Origin: Sphingomonas bisphenolicum
GTDB taxonomy: Bacteria; Pseudomonadota; Alphaproteobacteria; Sphingomonadales; Sphingomonadaceae
Direction: 5' to 3'
Assembly: GCF_024349785.1 (NCBI RefSeq)
Contig: NZ_AP018817.1
Location: 775,501 to 839,500, forward strand
Length of the DNA: 64,000 nucleotides
A model generated the notes under the pieces. The model saw only the letters and a list, made by a program, of their open reading frames with translations. It was not told the DNA's origin and did not search any database. The translations under genes and the position numbers were made by a program. Position 1 is the first letter of the stretch, and each line of letters opens with the position of its first letter. Shown piece after piece: positions 45,910-55,535 of this stretch.

Positions 45910-46001
45910 GGGGAAATGACTGGCCCGGAAATGACTGGACAGTCTTTCGTCAAGGAGGCAAAGGCCGCTCTGATCCTTTCGCACTGCAGCAGGAATCTCC
46001 C

Positions 46002-46382
46002 ATGCCCCGCCAGCTCATTTCCTCCGGCTCGCCCTTCGAGGCGCAGGTCGGCTATTCGCGCGCCGTCGTCCAGGGCGACTGGTGCTTCGTCGCCGGCACC
46101 ACCGGCACCGATCCCGAAACCAAGACCATGCCGGAATCGGTTGTGGAGCAGGGCCGGAATGCGCTCAAGGTCATCGGCAAGGCACTGGACGACGCGGGCT
46201 TTTCCTTCTCCGACGTCGTGCGCGTGACCTATTATATCACCGACGCGGCCTATTGGGATGTGATGGGCGATATCGCCGGCCCTGTGTTCGGCGACATCCG
46301 CCCCGCGGCCAGTTGCGTCATCGCCGGCCTCGTCAAGCCGGAGATGAAGATCGAAATCGAAGTCACCGCCTTCAAAGGGTAA
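46002..46382 (+). CDS. ridA: RidA family enamine/imine deaminase
   Basis: 126 residues from ATG 46002. RidA proteins hydrolyse reactive enamine intermediates made by PLP enzymes. The family pattern is present: SSGSPFEAQVGYSRAVVQGD, VAGTTGTDPETKTMP, NALKVIGKALDDAGFSFSDV, VRVTYYITDA and RPAASCVIAGLVKPEMKIEI with the arginine and cysteine of the active-site region. Close to the YjgH/YER057c branch. It is followed by an ArsC-like gene 15 bp later. Confidence 0.92.
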   Translation: MPRQLISSGSPFEAQVGYSRAVVQGDWCFVAGTTGTDPETKTMPESVVEQGRNALKVIGKALDDAGFSFSDVVRVTYYITDAAYWDVMGDIAGPVFGDIRPAASCVIAGLVKPEMKIEIEVTAFKG

Positions 46383-46397
46383 CAGGAGCACCGCATC

Positions 46398-46754
46398 ATG
46401 ATTACCATGTATGGCATCAAAAATTGCGACACGATCAAGAAGGCCCGCAACTGGCTGGACAATGAGCGGGTCAGCTACAGCTTCCACGACTATAAGGTCG
46501 CCGGCGTCGATAAGGCGAAGCTGGAAGAATGGGTGATGGAACATGGCTGGGAAACCATCCTCAACCGCTCCGGCACCACCTTCAAGGCGCTGGACGCCGG
46601 GGACAAGGCGCATATCGATGCGGACAAGGCGATCCTGCTGATGATCACCAACCCTTCGATGATCAAGCGCCCGATCCTCGACACCGGCCGCGAAACTCTC
46701 GTCGGGTTCAAGGCGACGACCTATGAAAATGCACTACAGGGCGTGAAGGCATGA
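46398..46754 (+). CDS. ArsC/Spx family reductase-like protein (YffB type)
   Basis: 118 residues: ITMYGIKNCDTIKKARNWLD carries a single Cys in a C-x2-x motif, then VDKAKLEEWVMEHGWETILN, RSGTTFKAL and NPSMIKRPILDTGRETLVGF. This is the YffB/ArsC-related thioredoxin fold; YffB-type proteins interact with glutathione and are not proven arsenate reductases. No ars genes are close. It overlaps the next gene by 4 bp (ATGA). Confidence 0.9.
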   Translation: MITMYGIKNCDTIKKARNWLDNERVSYSFHDYKVAGVDKAKLEEWVMEHGWETILNRSGTTFKALDAGDKAHIDADKAILLMITNPSMIKRPILDTGRETLVGFKATTYENALQGVKA

Positions 46755-47794
46755 TCGGGCGGGGGCTGGCGCGCATCGGACTGTATCTGTTGATGAGCCT
46801 CATTCCCCTCTCTGCGGTTCAGGCCGAACCGATCCTGATCGCCCATCGTGGCGCCAGCGGCGAACGGCCCGAACATACGCTCGCTAGCTATGAGCGGGCG
46901 ATCGATCAGGGCGCCGACTATATCGAGCCGGACCTGGTGTTGACCAAGGACGGCGTGCTGGTCGCCCGGCATGAAAATGAGATAGCCGGCACCACCGATG
47001 TCGCCGAGCATCCTGAATTCGCCGATCGCAAGACGACGAAGACGATCGACGGGGTCGCCATGACGGGTTGGTTCACCGAGGATTTTACCCTCGCCGAACT
47101 GCGCACGCTGCATGCGCGCGAACGGCTGCCCGATGTCCGCCCGGCCAATCGGCGTTTCGACGACCTTTATCAAATCCCGACCTTCGAGGAGATATTGAAG
47201 CTGGTCCGCGCGAAGGAGGCCGAAACCGGCCGCCGCATCGGCCTCTATCCCGAAACCAAGCATCCCGGCTATTTCGCGGGGCTGGGGCTGCCGCATCAGG
47301 CCGCGCTGCTCGATCTGCTCGGCCGCTACGGCTATCAGAGCGAGGCCGACCCGGTCTTCATCCAGTCGTTCGAGGTCGGCAATCTGAAGGCCCTTCGCGC
47401 CGCGACCCGGCTGCGCCTGATTCAACTGGTCGACGCGGAGGGCGGCCCGGCCGACCTGCCCGGCACCAGCTATGCGGACATGCTGACGGTCCAGGGCCTG
47501 ACGGAGATCGCCACCTACGCCGATGGCATCGGGCCTTCGGCGGCGCTGATCATCGCGCCCGAAGGCCCGACCGCGCTGGTTGGCCGCGCCCATGATGCGG
47601 GCTTGCAGGTTCATGTCTGGACGCTGCGGATGGAAAACAGCTTCCTGCCCGCCCAATATCAGCGCCCCGACGATCCGCAGGGTCGCGGCGACTTCGCCGG
47701 CTGGGTCCGTGCCATCGCCGCCACCGGGGTCGATGGCCTGTTCAGCGACTTTCCCGGGCAGGCGCGCGCGGCTCTGTCCGCCACCGCACCCTGA
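46751..47794 (+). CDS. glpQ: Glycerophosphodiester phosphodiesterase (periplasmic type)
   Basis: Hydrolyses glycerophosphodiesters to glycerol 3-phosphate and an alcohol. 347 residues with a signal peptide (cleavage after QA, about residue 25). The GDPD motifs are LIAHRGASGERPEHT with the catalytic His/Arg, YIEPDLVLTKDGVLVARHE with the metal-binding Glu/Asp and second His, IGLYPETKHP, and VHVWTLRMEN. Coupled to the ArsC-like gene. A GlpQ-type activity in the periplasm is expected. Confidence 0.93.
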   Translation: MIGRGLARIGLYLLMSLIPLSAVQAEPILIAHRGASGERPEHTLASYERAIDQGADYIEPDLVLTKDGVLVARHENEIAGTTDVAEHPEFADRKTTKTIDGVAMTGWFTEDFTLAELRTLHARERLPDVRPANRRFDDLYQIPTFEEILKLVRAKEAETGRRIGLYPETKHPGYFAGLGLPHQAALLDLLGRYGYQSEADPVFIQSFEVGNLKALRAATRLRLIQLVDAEGGPADLPGTSYADMLTVQGLTEIATYADGIGPSAALIIAPEGPTALVGRAHDAGLQVHVWTLRMENSFLPAQYQRPDDPQGRGDFAGWVRAIAATGVDGLFSDFPGQARAALSATAP

Positions 47795-47880
47795 TCGGCG
47801 ATGGCGCGCCAAGCGAAAACTTCTTTCTCTCTCGCCTCGCTTGACTTGCCAAAGCGGGTGCGCGGGCGAATAACGGACCC

Positions 47881-48309
47881 ATGTTGTCCCAGAAGACCCG
47901 TTACGCCATCCGTGCGCTTCAGCATCTCGCCGATCGCTACCGCCAGGGTCCGGTACCCCTCAATGAAATCGCGACGCGCCAGAATATCCCATCCAAATTC
48001 CTGACCGTGATCCTGTCCGAACTGTCGCGCGAAGGACTGGTCGCGACGCAGCGGGGCAGGGATGGAGGCTATTGGCTGGCGCTGGCGCCGGTGGACGTCA
48101 GCTATGGCGACATCGTCCGGCTGACCCGCGGCTCGCTGGCGCTCACCCCCTGCGCCAGCCGGTTCGCGCATGAAAGCTGCACCAACTGCCTGCCCGAATC
48201 GGAATGCCGCCTGCACCGCGTGATGCTGCGCGTCCGCGACGAAACCGCCAAGGTGCTGGACAGCATCAGCCTGGCGGAGCCGTTTGCGGTGACCGACGAC
48301 GCGGCCTGA
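47881..48309 (+). CDS. Rrf2 family transcription regulator with iron-sulfur cysteines
   Basis: 142 residues. Winged helix at the N-terminus (SQKTRYAIRALQHLADRY, EIATRQNIPSKFLTVILSEL, GRDGGYWLALAP wing). Four cysteines at 91, 100, 103 and 109 (TPCASR, ESCTNC, ECRLHR) fit a cluster-binding Rrf2 protein of the IscR/RirA/NsrR group. It may sense iron, NO or redox state. Target genes are not evident; the next gene, an MBL hydrolase, starts 38 bp later. Confidence 0.92.
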   Translation: MLSQKTRYAIRALQHLADRYRQGPVPLNEIATRQNIPSKFLTVILSELSREGLVATQRGRDGGYWLALAPVDVSYGDIVRLTRGSLALTPCASRFAHESCTNCLPESECRLHRVMLRVRDETAKVLDSISLAEPFAVTDDAA

Positions 48310-48347
48310 GCCTTGCGCTTGCGCCTTACCTTCGCCACATCAGCCGC

Positions 48348-49007
48348 ATGACCACCCCGCCGCTCAAAGCCGTCCTGATCCCCGTCACCCCGTTGCAGCA
48401 GAATTGCACCCTCTTCTGGTGCACGGCAACGATGCGCGGCGCCTTCGTCGATCCGGGTGGCGACCTGCCGGTGCTCAGGAAGGCGGCGCAGCAACATGGT
48501 GTGACGATCGAGAAGATCCTCGTCACCCACGGTCATATCGACCATTGCGGACAGGCTGGCGTGCTGGCGCGCGACCTGAATGTCCCGATCGAGGGGCCGC
48601 ATGAGGATGATCGTTTCTGGATCGACCGGCTGCCGCAGGATGGGGAGCGCTGGGGCCTGCCCGGCGAGAGCTTCGAACCCGATCGCTGGCTGGTCGACGG
48701 CGATCAGGTGACGGTCGGTCAACTGACCTTCGATGTCTATCACTGTCCCGGCCACACGCCTGGCCATGTCGTCTTCCACCATGCGCCCAGCAAGCTGGCG
48801 ATCGTGGGCGATGTCCTGTTCCAGGGATCGATCGGCCGCACCGACTTTCCGCGCGGCAATCATCAGCATCTGATCGACGCCATTACGGGCAAGCTGTGGC
48901 CGCTGGGCGGCGAGACGGCCTTCGTGCCCGGCCATGGCCAGATGAGCAATTTCGCCCATGAGCGGCGGACCAACCCCTTCGTCGCCGATTCGGTGCTGGC
49001 GGGATAA
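48348..49007 (+). CDS. MBL-fold hydrolase (glyoxalase II-like, YcbL type)
   Basis: 219 residues from ATG 48348. Short MBL fold with LIPVTPLQQNCTLFWC, FVDPGGDLPVL, the zinc motif THGHIDHCGQAGVLARDL, HCPGHTPGHVVFHH, VGDVLFQGSIGRTDFPRGNH and VPGHGQMSNFAHER. This matches the YcbL family (type II glyoxalase II-like), which may hydrolyse thioesters such as S-lactoylglutathione. A canonical gloB is also in the window (53206-53949). Confidence 0.92.
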   Translation: MTTPPLKAVLIPVTPLQQNCTLFWCTATMRGAFVDPGGDLPVLRKAAQQHGVTIEKILVTHGHIDHCGQAGVLARDLNVPIEGPHEDDRFWIDRLPQDGERWGLPGESFEPDRWLVDGDQVTVGQLTFDVYHCPGHTPGHVVFHHAPSKLAIVGDVLFQGSIGRTDFPRGNHQHLIDAITGKLWPLGGETAFVPGHGQMSNFAHERRTNPFVADSVLAG

Positions 49008-49439
49008 TTACCCCCGCGCCGCCATTGCCGGCGGCACGGGCATTGCCCGCGTCGCGCTATAGGCGATCGTCAGCGCGGTGATGGCCATCGCGACCATCAC
49101 GCCCCAGGTCAGCAGCGCGCCGCCCGCGCGCCAGACCGTGGGCTGGTCGGCGTCCATGCCGAACGCATGGGCGACCCGCGCCACCACATAGACCAGTGCG
49201 CCGATCCACAGCCAGAGCGACGCGCCCACGGCCAGTTCGACCAGCGCGAAGAGAATCAGCACGATCGGCGTATATTCCACGAAATTGGCATGGGCGCGCA
49301 TCCGCCGCGCCAGCACGCTGTTGCCCGCATCGCCATGCATCACCTTGTCGGCGATGCGAATGCGCGCGCAGCGAGTCGCGATCCACAGGTTGAGCAGCGC
49401 GCAGGCCGCGGCAAAGGTCAGGGTGATCGGCAGCAGCAT
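49008..49439 (-). CDS. MAPEG family membrane protein
   Basis: 143 residues from ATG 49439 (GAGG nine bases upstream; an ATG at 49466 has no usable site). Four hydrophobic helices with the MAPEG signature: HGDAGNSVLARRMRAHANFV, EYTPIVLILFALVELAVGA and LVYVVARVAHAFGMDAD. MAPEG proteins include microsomal glutathione transferases and leukotriene synthases; bacterial members are of uncertain activity. Convergent with the MBL gene, ends adjoining. Confidence 0.9.
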   Translation of the reverse strand: MLLPITLTFAAACALLNLWIATRCARIRIADKVMHGDAGNSVLARRMRAHANFVEYTPIVLILFALVELAVGASLWLWIGALVYVVARVAHAFGMDADQPTVWRAGGALLTWGVMVAMAITALTIAYSATRAMPVPPAMAARG

Positions 49440-49671
49440 GGAATATCCCCTCGTTTCAGGCGCCATATCCTAGACGGCATGGACGACCGGGCAAGGTCAA
49501 AGGGAAAGGCCAATGGGAAAGGAAAGCCTTGCACCCCCGACAAAAAGCGCTATAGGCGCAGGGCTTCGCGATCACCCGGGCCGCATGGGTCTGCGGCGCC
49601 GTTGGCGTCAGCTTTTCTGTTCGGAACTGGCCGGTCGTACAACTTGATATTATACGGAACAAGGTGCCGAC

Positions 49672-49851
49672 ATGGCTGTCCCCAAAAGGAAAACGTCCCC
49701 CTCCAAGCGCGGCATGCGCCGTAGCCACGATTCGCTGCGCGTCGAAGCATTTCAGGAATGCTCCAACTGCGGCGAGCTGAAGCGTCCCCACAATCTGTGC
49801 GACGCCTGCGGGCATTATAACGGCCGCGAAATCGTCGCCGTCGGGGCGTAA
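49672..49851 (+). CDS. rpmF: 50S ribosomal protein L32
   Basis: 59 residues, ATG 49672 to TAA 49849-49851. Starts with [20 protein letters not shown] and has the zinc-binding pattern [18 protein letters not shown]. Upstream of plsX, its normal neighbour in most bacteria. Too short to be conspicuous in frame scans but unambiguous in sequence. Confidence 0.97.
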   Translation: MAVPKRKTSPSKRGMRRSHDSLRVEAFQECSNCGELKRPHNLCDACGHYNGREIVAVGA

Positions 49852-49884
49852 GCCCATCCCCATCTCCGCAAAGGGGTGATCTGA

Positions 49885-50939
49885 GTGTCCAGTCAGCCGC
49901 GAATCGCAATAGACGCGATGGGCGGGGACGAAGGCGTGCGCGTGATGATGGCAGGCGTGGCTTTGGCCCGCCACCGTCATGACGGGCTGCGCTTCACCCT
50001 GTTTGGCGACGAGACGCAGATCAAGGCTGCGCTCGATCATCACCCCAACCTGCGCGCGGCGTCGGAAATCGTCCATGCCGACACCGTCGTGGCGGGTTCC
50101 GACAAGCCGAGCGTGGCGATCCGCAAGAAGAGCAGCTCGATGAGCATGGCGATCGCCGCCGTGAAATCGGGTCAGGCGGGCGCGGCCGTGTCTGCCGGCA
50201 ATACCGGCGCGCTGATGGCGATGGCGAAGCTGGCGTTGCGCACCATGCCGGGCGTCGATCGTCCCGCGCTGGCGGCCTTGCTGCCGACGCTGGGCGACAA
50301 TGACGTCGTCATGCTGGACTTGGGCGCCAATACCGAGTGCGACGCCCGCAACCTCGTCCAGTTCGCGGTAATGGGCGCGGCCTATTCGCGCATCGCCTTC
50401 GACCTTGAACGGCCGCGCGTGCGCCTGCTCAACATCGGCACCGAAGACCTCAAGGGCACCGACGAGATTCGCGACGCCGCCGCCGTGCTGCGTAGCGCAA
50501 AGACTCTGCCGCTCCAGTTCGACGGATTCACCGAAGGCGACAAGATCGCGCGCGGCGACGCCGACGTGATCGTGTGCGACGGTTTTTCCGGCAATGTCGC
50601 GCTCAAGACGGCGGAGGGCACTGCCCGTTTCGTCACCGATGTGCTGCGCAAGGCGTTCACCAGTTCGATCCGCTCGAAGATCGGCTTCCTGATCTCCAAG
50701 CCCGCCATGCACCTGCTCAAGCATCATCTCGACCCCAACAACCACAATGGCGCGGTCTTCCTCGGCCTCAACGGCGTGGTTGTGAAGAGCCATGGCAGCG
50801 CGAACGACAAGGGCGTGGCCAACGCCGTCCATGTCGCCGCGCGCCTGCTGGAGGAAGACATCACCCGCCGGATCGCCGCCGACATGGCGGGCATCCAGTC
50901 GCTGTCGGCCGCCGCGTCCAAGCTGGAGCAGCCCGTCAA

Positions 50940-50943
<4 letters not shown>
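49885..50943 (+). CDS. plsX: Phosphate acyltransferase PlsX
   Basis: Makes acyl-phosphate from acyl-ACP for phospholipid synthesis. 352 residues from GTG 49885. Motifs: [93 protein letters not shown] and [17 protein letters not shown]. Its stop overlaps the fabH start by 4 bp (GTGA). It is part of the rpmF-plsX-fabH-ihfA-merR cluster. Confidence 0.97.
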
Positions 50944-51908
<965 letters not shown>

Positions 51909-52015
51909 GCCTGCACGCAGGATAGGCGGCGCTTGCCAAAGCGCTGCGAATCGATCACATTTCAGACAGATCATCCGCGAAGATGGTCGCTGAGGCCATG
52001 AAGTGGGGATGTTCG

Positions 52016-52312
52016 ATGACCGGCAATGCAACCTTGACGCGGGCGGACCTGGCTGAAAGCGTGAACCGCCATGTCGGCCTGTCGCGGGCGGAAGCCGCGG
52101 CGCTGGTCGAATCGATCCTCGAACATATGTCCTGCGCGCTCGAACGCGGGGAGAATGTGAAGATTTCCAGCTTCGGCACCTTCGTCCTGCGCGACAAGAC
52201 GGAACGTATGGGCCGCAATCCCAAGACCGGCGTCGAAGTGCCGATCGAACCGCGCCGGGTGCTCACCTTCCGCGCCAGCCAGACGATGCGCGACCGGGTC
52301 GCCGCAGTTTAA
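52016..52312 (+). CDS. ihfA: Integration host factor subunit alpha
   Basis: 98 residues from ATG 52016 (the family starts here; an ATG at 51983 is in frame). DNA-bending HU-family protein: [60 protein letters not shown] with the Pro at the tip of the DNA-intercalating arm, and [14 protein letters not shown]. IhfA pairs with IhfB for integration, replication and transcription. Follows fabH in the conserved order. Confidence 0.96.
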   Translation: MTGNATLTRADLAESVNRHVGLSRAEAAALVESILEHMSCALERGENVKISSFGTFVLRDKTERMGRNPKTGVEVPIEPRRVLTFRASQTMRDRVAAV

Positions 52313-52333
52313 AGTGCGGCTGGCCGCTTTTCC
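52311..52333 (+). terminator. Terminator of ihfA
   Basis: AAAG-t-GCGG pairs with CCGC-CTTTT around CTGG, with a T-run at the 3' end, directly after the ihfA stop. Confidence 0.7.
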
Positions 52334-52394
52334 AGCATTACCATTGCTTTACCATAGTTGACGTTCGGTCGATTATGGGTGCAACATCGCTGTC

Positions 52395-52745
52395 ATGGAA
52401 AAGGCAGAGGGTGCATTTCTGACCATCAGCGAGCTGGCCGGCGAGCTTGGTCTTCCCCAGCATATATTGCGCTATTGGGAAACGCGTTTCCCACAACTGC
52501 GCCCGCTACAGCGATCGGGCAACCGCCGCTATTATCGGCCCACCGACGTCGCGCTTGCGCGCCGCATCCACCAATTGCTCAATGTCGAGGGTTTCACCGT
52601 CAAGGGCGCGCAAAAGGCGCTGGTGGATGGCAATGGCCATGCGCCCGCCATGCCCGTCGTCAAGGCTGCGCCGCTGGATCCTTCGGACCTTCTGGCCCGC
52701 CTCATGGCCGTCCGTACCGCCCTCGCCAGAGCGATCGGCGACTGA
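52395..52745 (+). CDS. MerR family transcription regulator
   Basis: 116 residues. The N-terminal MerR helix-turn-helix and wing (LTISELAGELGLPQHILRYW, ETRFPQLRPL, GNRRYYRPTDVALARRIHQL) is followed by a short dimerisation stretch without cysteines or a clear ligand domain. It is the usual MerR-type gene after ihfA in alphaproteobacteria. The ligand is unknown. Confidence 0.92.
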   Translation: MEKAEGAFLTISELAGELGLPQHILRYWETRFPQLRPLQRSGNRRYYRPTDVALARRIHQLLNVEGFTVKGAQKALVDGNGHAPAMPVVKAAPLDPSDLLARLMAVRTALARAIGD

Positions 52746-52751
52746 CCCTGT

Positions 52752-53153
52752 TTATGGCTTCGGTGCGCGATAGGGTATGAAGTCGCCCAGCGCGCAGGCG
52801 CCGGTCGTGATGCCCGTCTGCAAATTGGCGGTGGTGGTGAAGTCGCCCCGGCACATTTGCGATCCATAGCTGCGCACGATCATCGTGTCGCCATAGGTCA
52901 GGCCGCTGCAACTGCCGATCAGGTCATTCTTGTACACCAGCTTGCGGTTGACCTTGTAGAGCAGGACATTGTTGCTGATGACCGTCAGGTTGGTCTGCGG
53001 TTCGCGATTGATGCAACTGACCTTCTCGCCCGCCACCTTGCCGGCCAGCGCCTTGTCGAGTTTCGTCGCCTGCTTGTCGGTCAGCGGCGTCGGCTCATAG
53101 CTGCCGGTGCAGGCCGCCAGCAGCAGCGGCGCCATCCCAATCCATCCGCGCAT
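52752..53153 (-). CDS. Putative lipoprotein with paired cysteines
   Basis: 133 residues. Signal peptide with lipobox LAAC (Cys15). Mature part: LTDKQATKLDKALAGKVAGE, VSCINREPQTNL, LLYKVNRKLVYKNDLIGSCS, YGSQMCRGDFTTTANLQTG and TGACALGDFIPYR. Four cysteines suggest disulfides in the periplasm. A conserved sphingomonad family without assigned function. Stop is 6 bp from the convergent merR stop. Confidence 0.8.
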   Translation of the reverse strand: MRGWIGMAPLLLAACTGSYEPTPLTDKQATKLDKALAGKVAGEKVSCINREPQTNLTVISNNVLLYKVNRKLVYKNDLIGSCSGLTYGDTMIVRSYGSQMCRGDFTTTANLQTGITTGACALGDFIPYRAPKP

Positions 53154-53205
53154 CGCGATTCTCCATCATCTCCGCATCTAGGACGCCACCATAGCGCAAA
53201 AACCG

Positions 53206-53949
53206 TCAGGCGGCGTCCTTTGCCGCGCGCCGTTCGGCCAGTTCCGCCACATTGCGCGCGCGCATGAAGATATTCGTGTCCCGCTCCAGCCCGATGCTGG
53301 TCGGCACCGTCGCCTCGCCGCGCGACCGCGCCGCCTCCACCGCCGCGACCCGTCGTGCCAGCGCGGCGTTGCCCGGCTCCACGCCCAGCGCAAAGCGGCC
53401 GTTGGAGAGCGTATATTCATGCGCGCAATAGACGATCGTGTCGTCCGGCAGCGCGGCGAAGCGCGTCATATTGCTGAACATCTGCGCCGCCGTCCCTTCG
53501 AACAGCCGGCCGCAGCCCATGGCGAATAGCGTGTCGCCCACGAACAGGATCTGATCGTCGGCCAGATGATAGGCGATATGCCCCGCCGTATGCGCCGGCA
53601 CCGCCATCACCGCAGCGACATGGTCGCCGATCCGCACGCTGTCGCCTTCGACCACCGTCCGGTCCAGCGTGCCGATCTTCTCGGCCTCCGCCGCCGGGCC
53701 GGTGATGATGCATCCGCCCCATGCCTCTGCTGCCGCCTTGATCGCCGCATTGCCGCCGACATGGTCCCCATGCCAATGGGTGTTCCATATCTGGCCGATG
53801 GTCCAGCCGCGCGCGGCCGCCGCCTGCAACACCGGTTCCGCCACCGCCGGATCGATGGCGACGGTTTCGTCGCTTGCCCCGTCGTGGAGCAGCCAGACAT
53901 AATTGTCGTTGAGCACGGGGATGCGGACAACCTCCAGCATGGCGTTCAC
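53206..53949 (-). CDS. gloB: Hydroxyacylglutathione hydrolase (glyoxalase II)
   Basis: 247 residues. Hydrolyses S-D-lactoylglutathione to lactate and glutathione. MBL fold with IPVLNDNYVWLLHDG, the binuclear metal motif THWHGDHVGG, VPAHTAGHIAYHL, FVGDTLFAMGCGRLFEG, VYCAHEYTLSNGRF and the C-terminal glutathione-binding RDTNIFMRARN. It follows gloA with a 4-bp overlap, so both glyoxalase steps are in one operon. Confidence 0.96.
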   Translation of the reverse strand: MNAMLEVVRIPVLNDNYVWLLHDGASDETVAIDPAVAEPVLQAAAARGWTIGQIWNTHWHGDHVGGNAAIKAAAEAWGGCIITGPAAEAEKIGTLDRTVVEGDSVRIGDHVAAVMAVPAHTAGHIAYHLADDQILFVGDTLFAMGCGRLFEGTAAQMFSNMTRFAALPDDTIVYCAHEYTLSNGRFALGVEPGNAALARRVAAVEAARSRGEATVPTSIGLERDTNIFMRARNVAELAERRAAKDAA

Positions 53950-54380
53950 CAGACGCCGATATTGGGCATCGACGCCCAGGGCTCGGCCGGTTCCAGCCGC
54001 CCGTCCTGCAGCAGTTCGATCGAAATAGCGTCCGGCGTCCGCACGAACGCCATATGCCCGTCACGCGGCGGCCGGTTGATCGTGACGCCGGCGTCCATCA
54101 GCCGCTGGCAAGTGTCGTAGATATTCTCGACCTGATACGCGATATGGCCGAAATTGCGCCCGCCATCATAGGTTTCGGCTGGACTGCCATCGGCCGGTGG
54201 CCAATTGTAGGTCAGTTCGACCTGCGCGTCCTCGTCGCCCGGCGCGGCGAGATAGACCAGCGTGAAACGCCCTTGCTCGCTGTCGAAGCGCTTGACCTCC
54301 TTCAGGCCCAGCAGGTCGAAAAAGGCGATGCTCTTGCCGACGTCACTGACGCGGATCATGCTATGCAGAAATTTGGGCAA
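53946..54380 (-). CDS. gloA: Lactoylglutathione lyase (glyoxalase I, VOC fold)
   Basis: 144 residues. Converts the methylglyoxal-glutathione hemithioacetal to S-lactoylglutathione. LHSMIRVSDVGKSIAFFDLL supplies the first His ligand, VELTYNWP the Glu, NFGHIAYQVENIYDTCQRL the second His and ISIELLQDGRL the last Glu. Transcribed before gloB and overlapping it, giving a complete methylglyoxal detoxification pair. Confidence 0.95.
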   Translation of the reverse strand: MPKFLHSMIRVSDVGKSIAFFDLLGLKEVKRFDSEQGRFTLVYLAAPGDEDAQVELTYNWPPADGSPAETYDGGRNFGHIAYQVENIYDTCQRLMDAGVTINRPPRDGHMAFVRTPDAISIELLQDGRLEPAEPWASMPNIGVW

Positions 54381-54484
54381 GTCTTTCTCCGTTCGTCGCT
54401 ATAAAGCAACGGTTCATCTCGGCGATCGTAGCTGTGTACCCAAGATAAGGTCGCGCATCACCGGACGGAAGAGGGAAGCAGACA

Positions 54485-55192
54485 ATGGCGTTGGAAATGC
54501 GGGACAAGGTTTTGCTGGGCGGCGCGGCGCTGCTGGCGTTCGGGACGATCGCGGGCGGCTATCTGCTCGGCGACGGGCTGAAACGGGCCAAGGCGGCGGA
54601 CCGCTCGGTCACGGTGCGCGGCCTGGCGGAAAAGGATGTGACGGCGGACCTCGCCACCTGGTCGATCAGCTATTCCGCGACCGGCTTCGACCTGCCCACC
54701 GTTCGCGCCGAAATCGATAATAATACCAAGGAATTGCAGGCCTATTTCACTGGCCTTGGCTTCAAGCCGGGCGAGCTGACCCCGACCGGCGCGGGGGTGA
54801 ACCAATATCTCAACAATGGCGTCAACAATATCACCATTACCCAGCGGATGCTGCTCCGCACGACCGACATCGCTCGCGCGGAAAAGGCGGTGGCGCAGCA
54901 ATTCGACCTCGTCCGTCGCGGCGTGACGCTGCAGGAAGGGTCGGGCATGAAATACAGCTTCACCAGGCTGAACGACGTGAAGCCCGACATGGTCGCCGCC
55001 GCCACGAAGGACGCCCGCGCCGCGGCCGAACAGTTCGCCAAGGATTCTGGGTCCGGGGTAGGGGGCATCAAGAGCGCTACCCAGGGCTATTTCTCGATCG
55101 ACGCCCGCGATGGCGAAGGCGGCGACGGATCGAGCGACACGCCCTATAAGAAGGTGCGCGTCGTCACGACCGTCGACTTCTACCTCAAATAA
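54485..55192 (+). CDS. SIMPL domain protein (DUF541)
   Basis: 235 residues. N-terminal membrane anchor or signal (VLLGGAALLAFGTIAGGYLL, about 9-28), then the SIMPL fold: RSVTVRGLAEKDVTADLATW, YSATGFDLPTVRAEIDNN, LQEGSGMKYSFTRLND and SVTVKKVR-like strands ending VRVVTTVDFYLK. A periplasmic or membrane-facing protein; family members are oxidative-stress related in some bacteria, but the role here is unknown. Confidence 0.88.
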   Translation: MALEMRDKVLLGGAALLAFGTIAGGYLLGDGLKRAKAADRSVTVRGLAEKDVTADLATWSISYSATGFDLPTVRAEIDNNTKELQAYFTGLGFKPGELTPTGAGVNQYLNNGVNNITITQRMLLRTTDIARAEKAVAQQFDLVRRGVTLQEGSGMKYSFTRLNDVKPDMVAAATKDARAAAEQFAKDSGSGVGGIKSATQGYFSIDARDGEGGDGSSDTPYKKVRVVTTVDFYLK

Positions 55193-55201
55193 TCGGCCTT
55201 A

Positions 55202-55447
55202 TCAGCACCGGCCCCGGCGACGATCCCGACGCGAACAGCGCTCGTCCTTGTCGCCGATGACCGCGCCGACCGCGCCACCGATCGCCGCGCCTTCCACTGT
55301 GCCAAGACCGGTGGCGCTGCCCACGACCGCGCCGCCGGCGCCGCCGATCAGGCCGCCGCGCGTCGCGCCGCGCGAACAGGCGGTGGTCGCCATCGCACCG
55401 ACCAGCAGCAGGCCGATCGCCGCGCTTTTCTTCCAATAACTGTCCAA
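55202..55447 (-). CDS. Glycine-zipper lipoprotein
   Basis: 81 residues using a TTG start at 55447, eight bases after GAAGGAG; a TTG at 55468 would put that site inside the gene. Lipobox ATTAC (Cys about 24) then a glycine-zipper (GGLIGGAGGAVVGSATGLGT, GAAIGGAVGAVIGDK) and a basic, cysteine-containing tail (CSRRDRRRGRC). A GGAAC-N17-CGTT promoter lies about 40-65 bp upstream, so it is probably EcfG-controlled. Outer-membrane association likely. Confidence 0.8.
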   Translation of the reverse strand: MDSYWKKSAAIGLLLVGAMATTACSRGATRGGLIGGAGGAVVGSATGLGTVEGAAIGGAVGAVIGDKDERCSRRDRRRGRC

Positions 55448-55486
55448 CTCGCTGTCTCCTTCACGCAATCCCGCTACGGACGAGCG

Positions 55487-55512
55487 AACGGGGCGAAGGC
55501 GAAAGCGGTTCC
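55487..55512 (-). promoter_or_regulatory. Putative EcfG promoter of the glycine-zipper lipoprotein
   Basis: Minus strand GGAAC (55512-55508), 17-bp spacer, CGTT (55490-55487), upstream of the TTG start at 55447. Third match to this consensus in the window. Confidence 0.55.
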
Positions 55513-55535
55513 GTTACAAAGTCTTGCTGGTGATC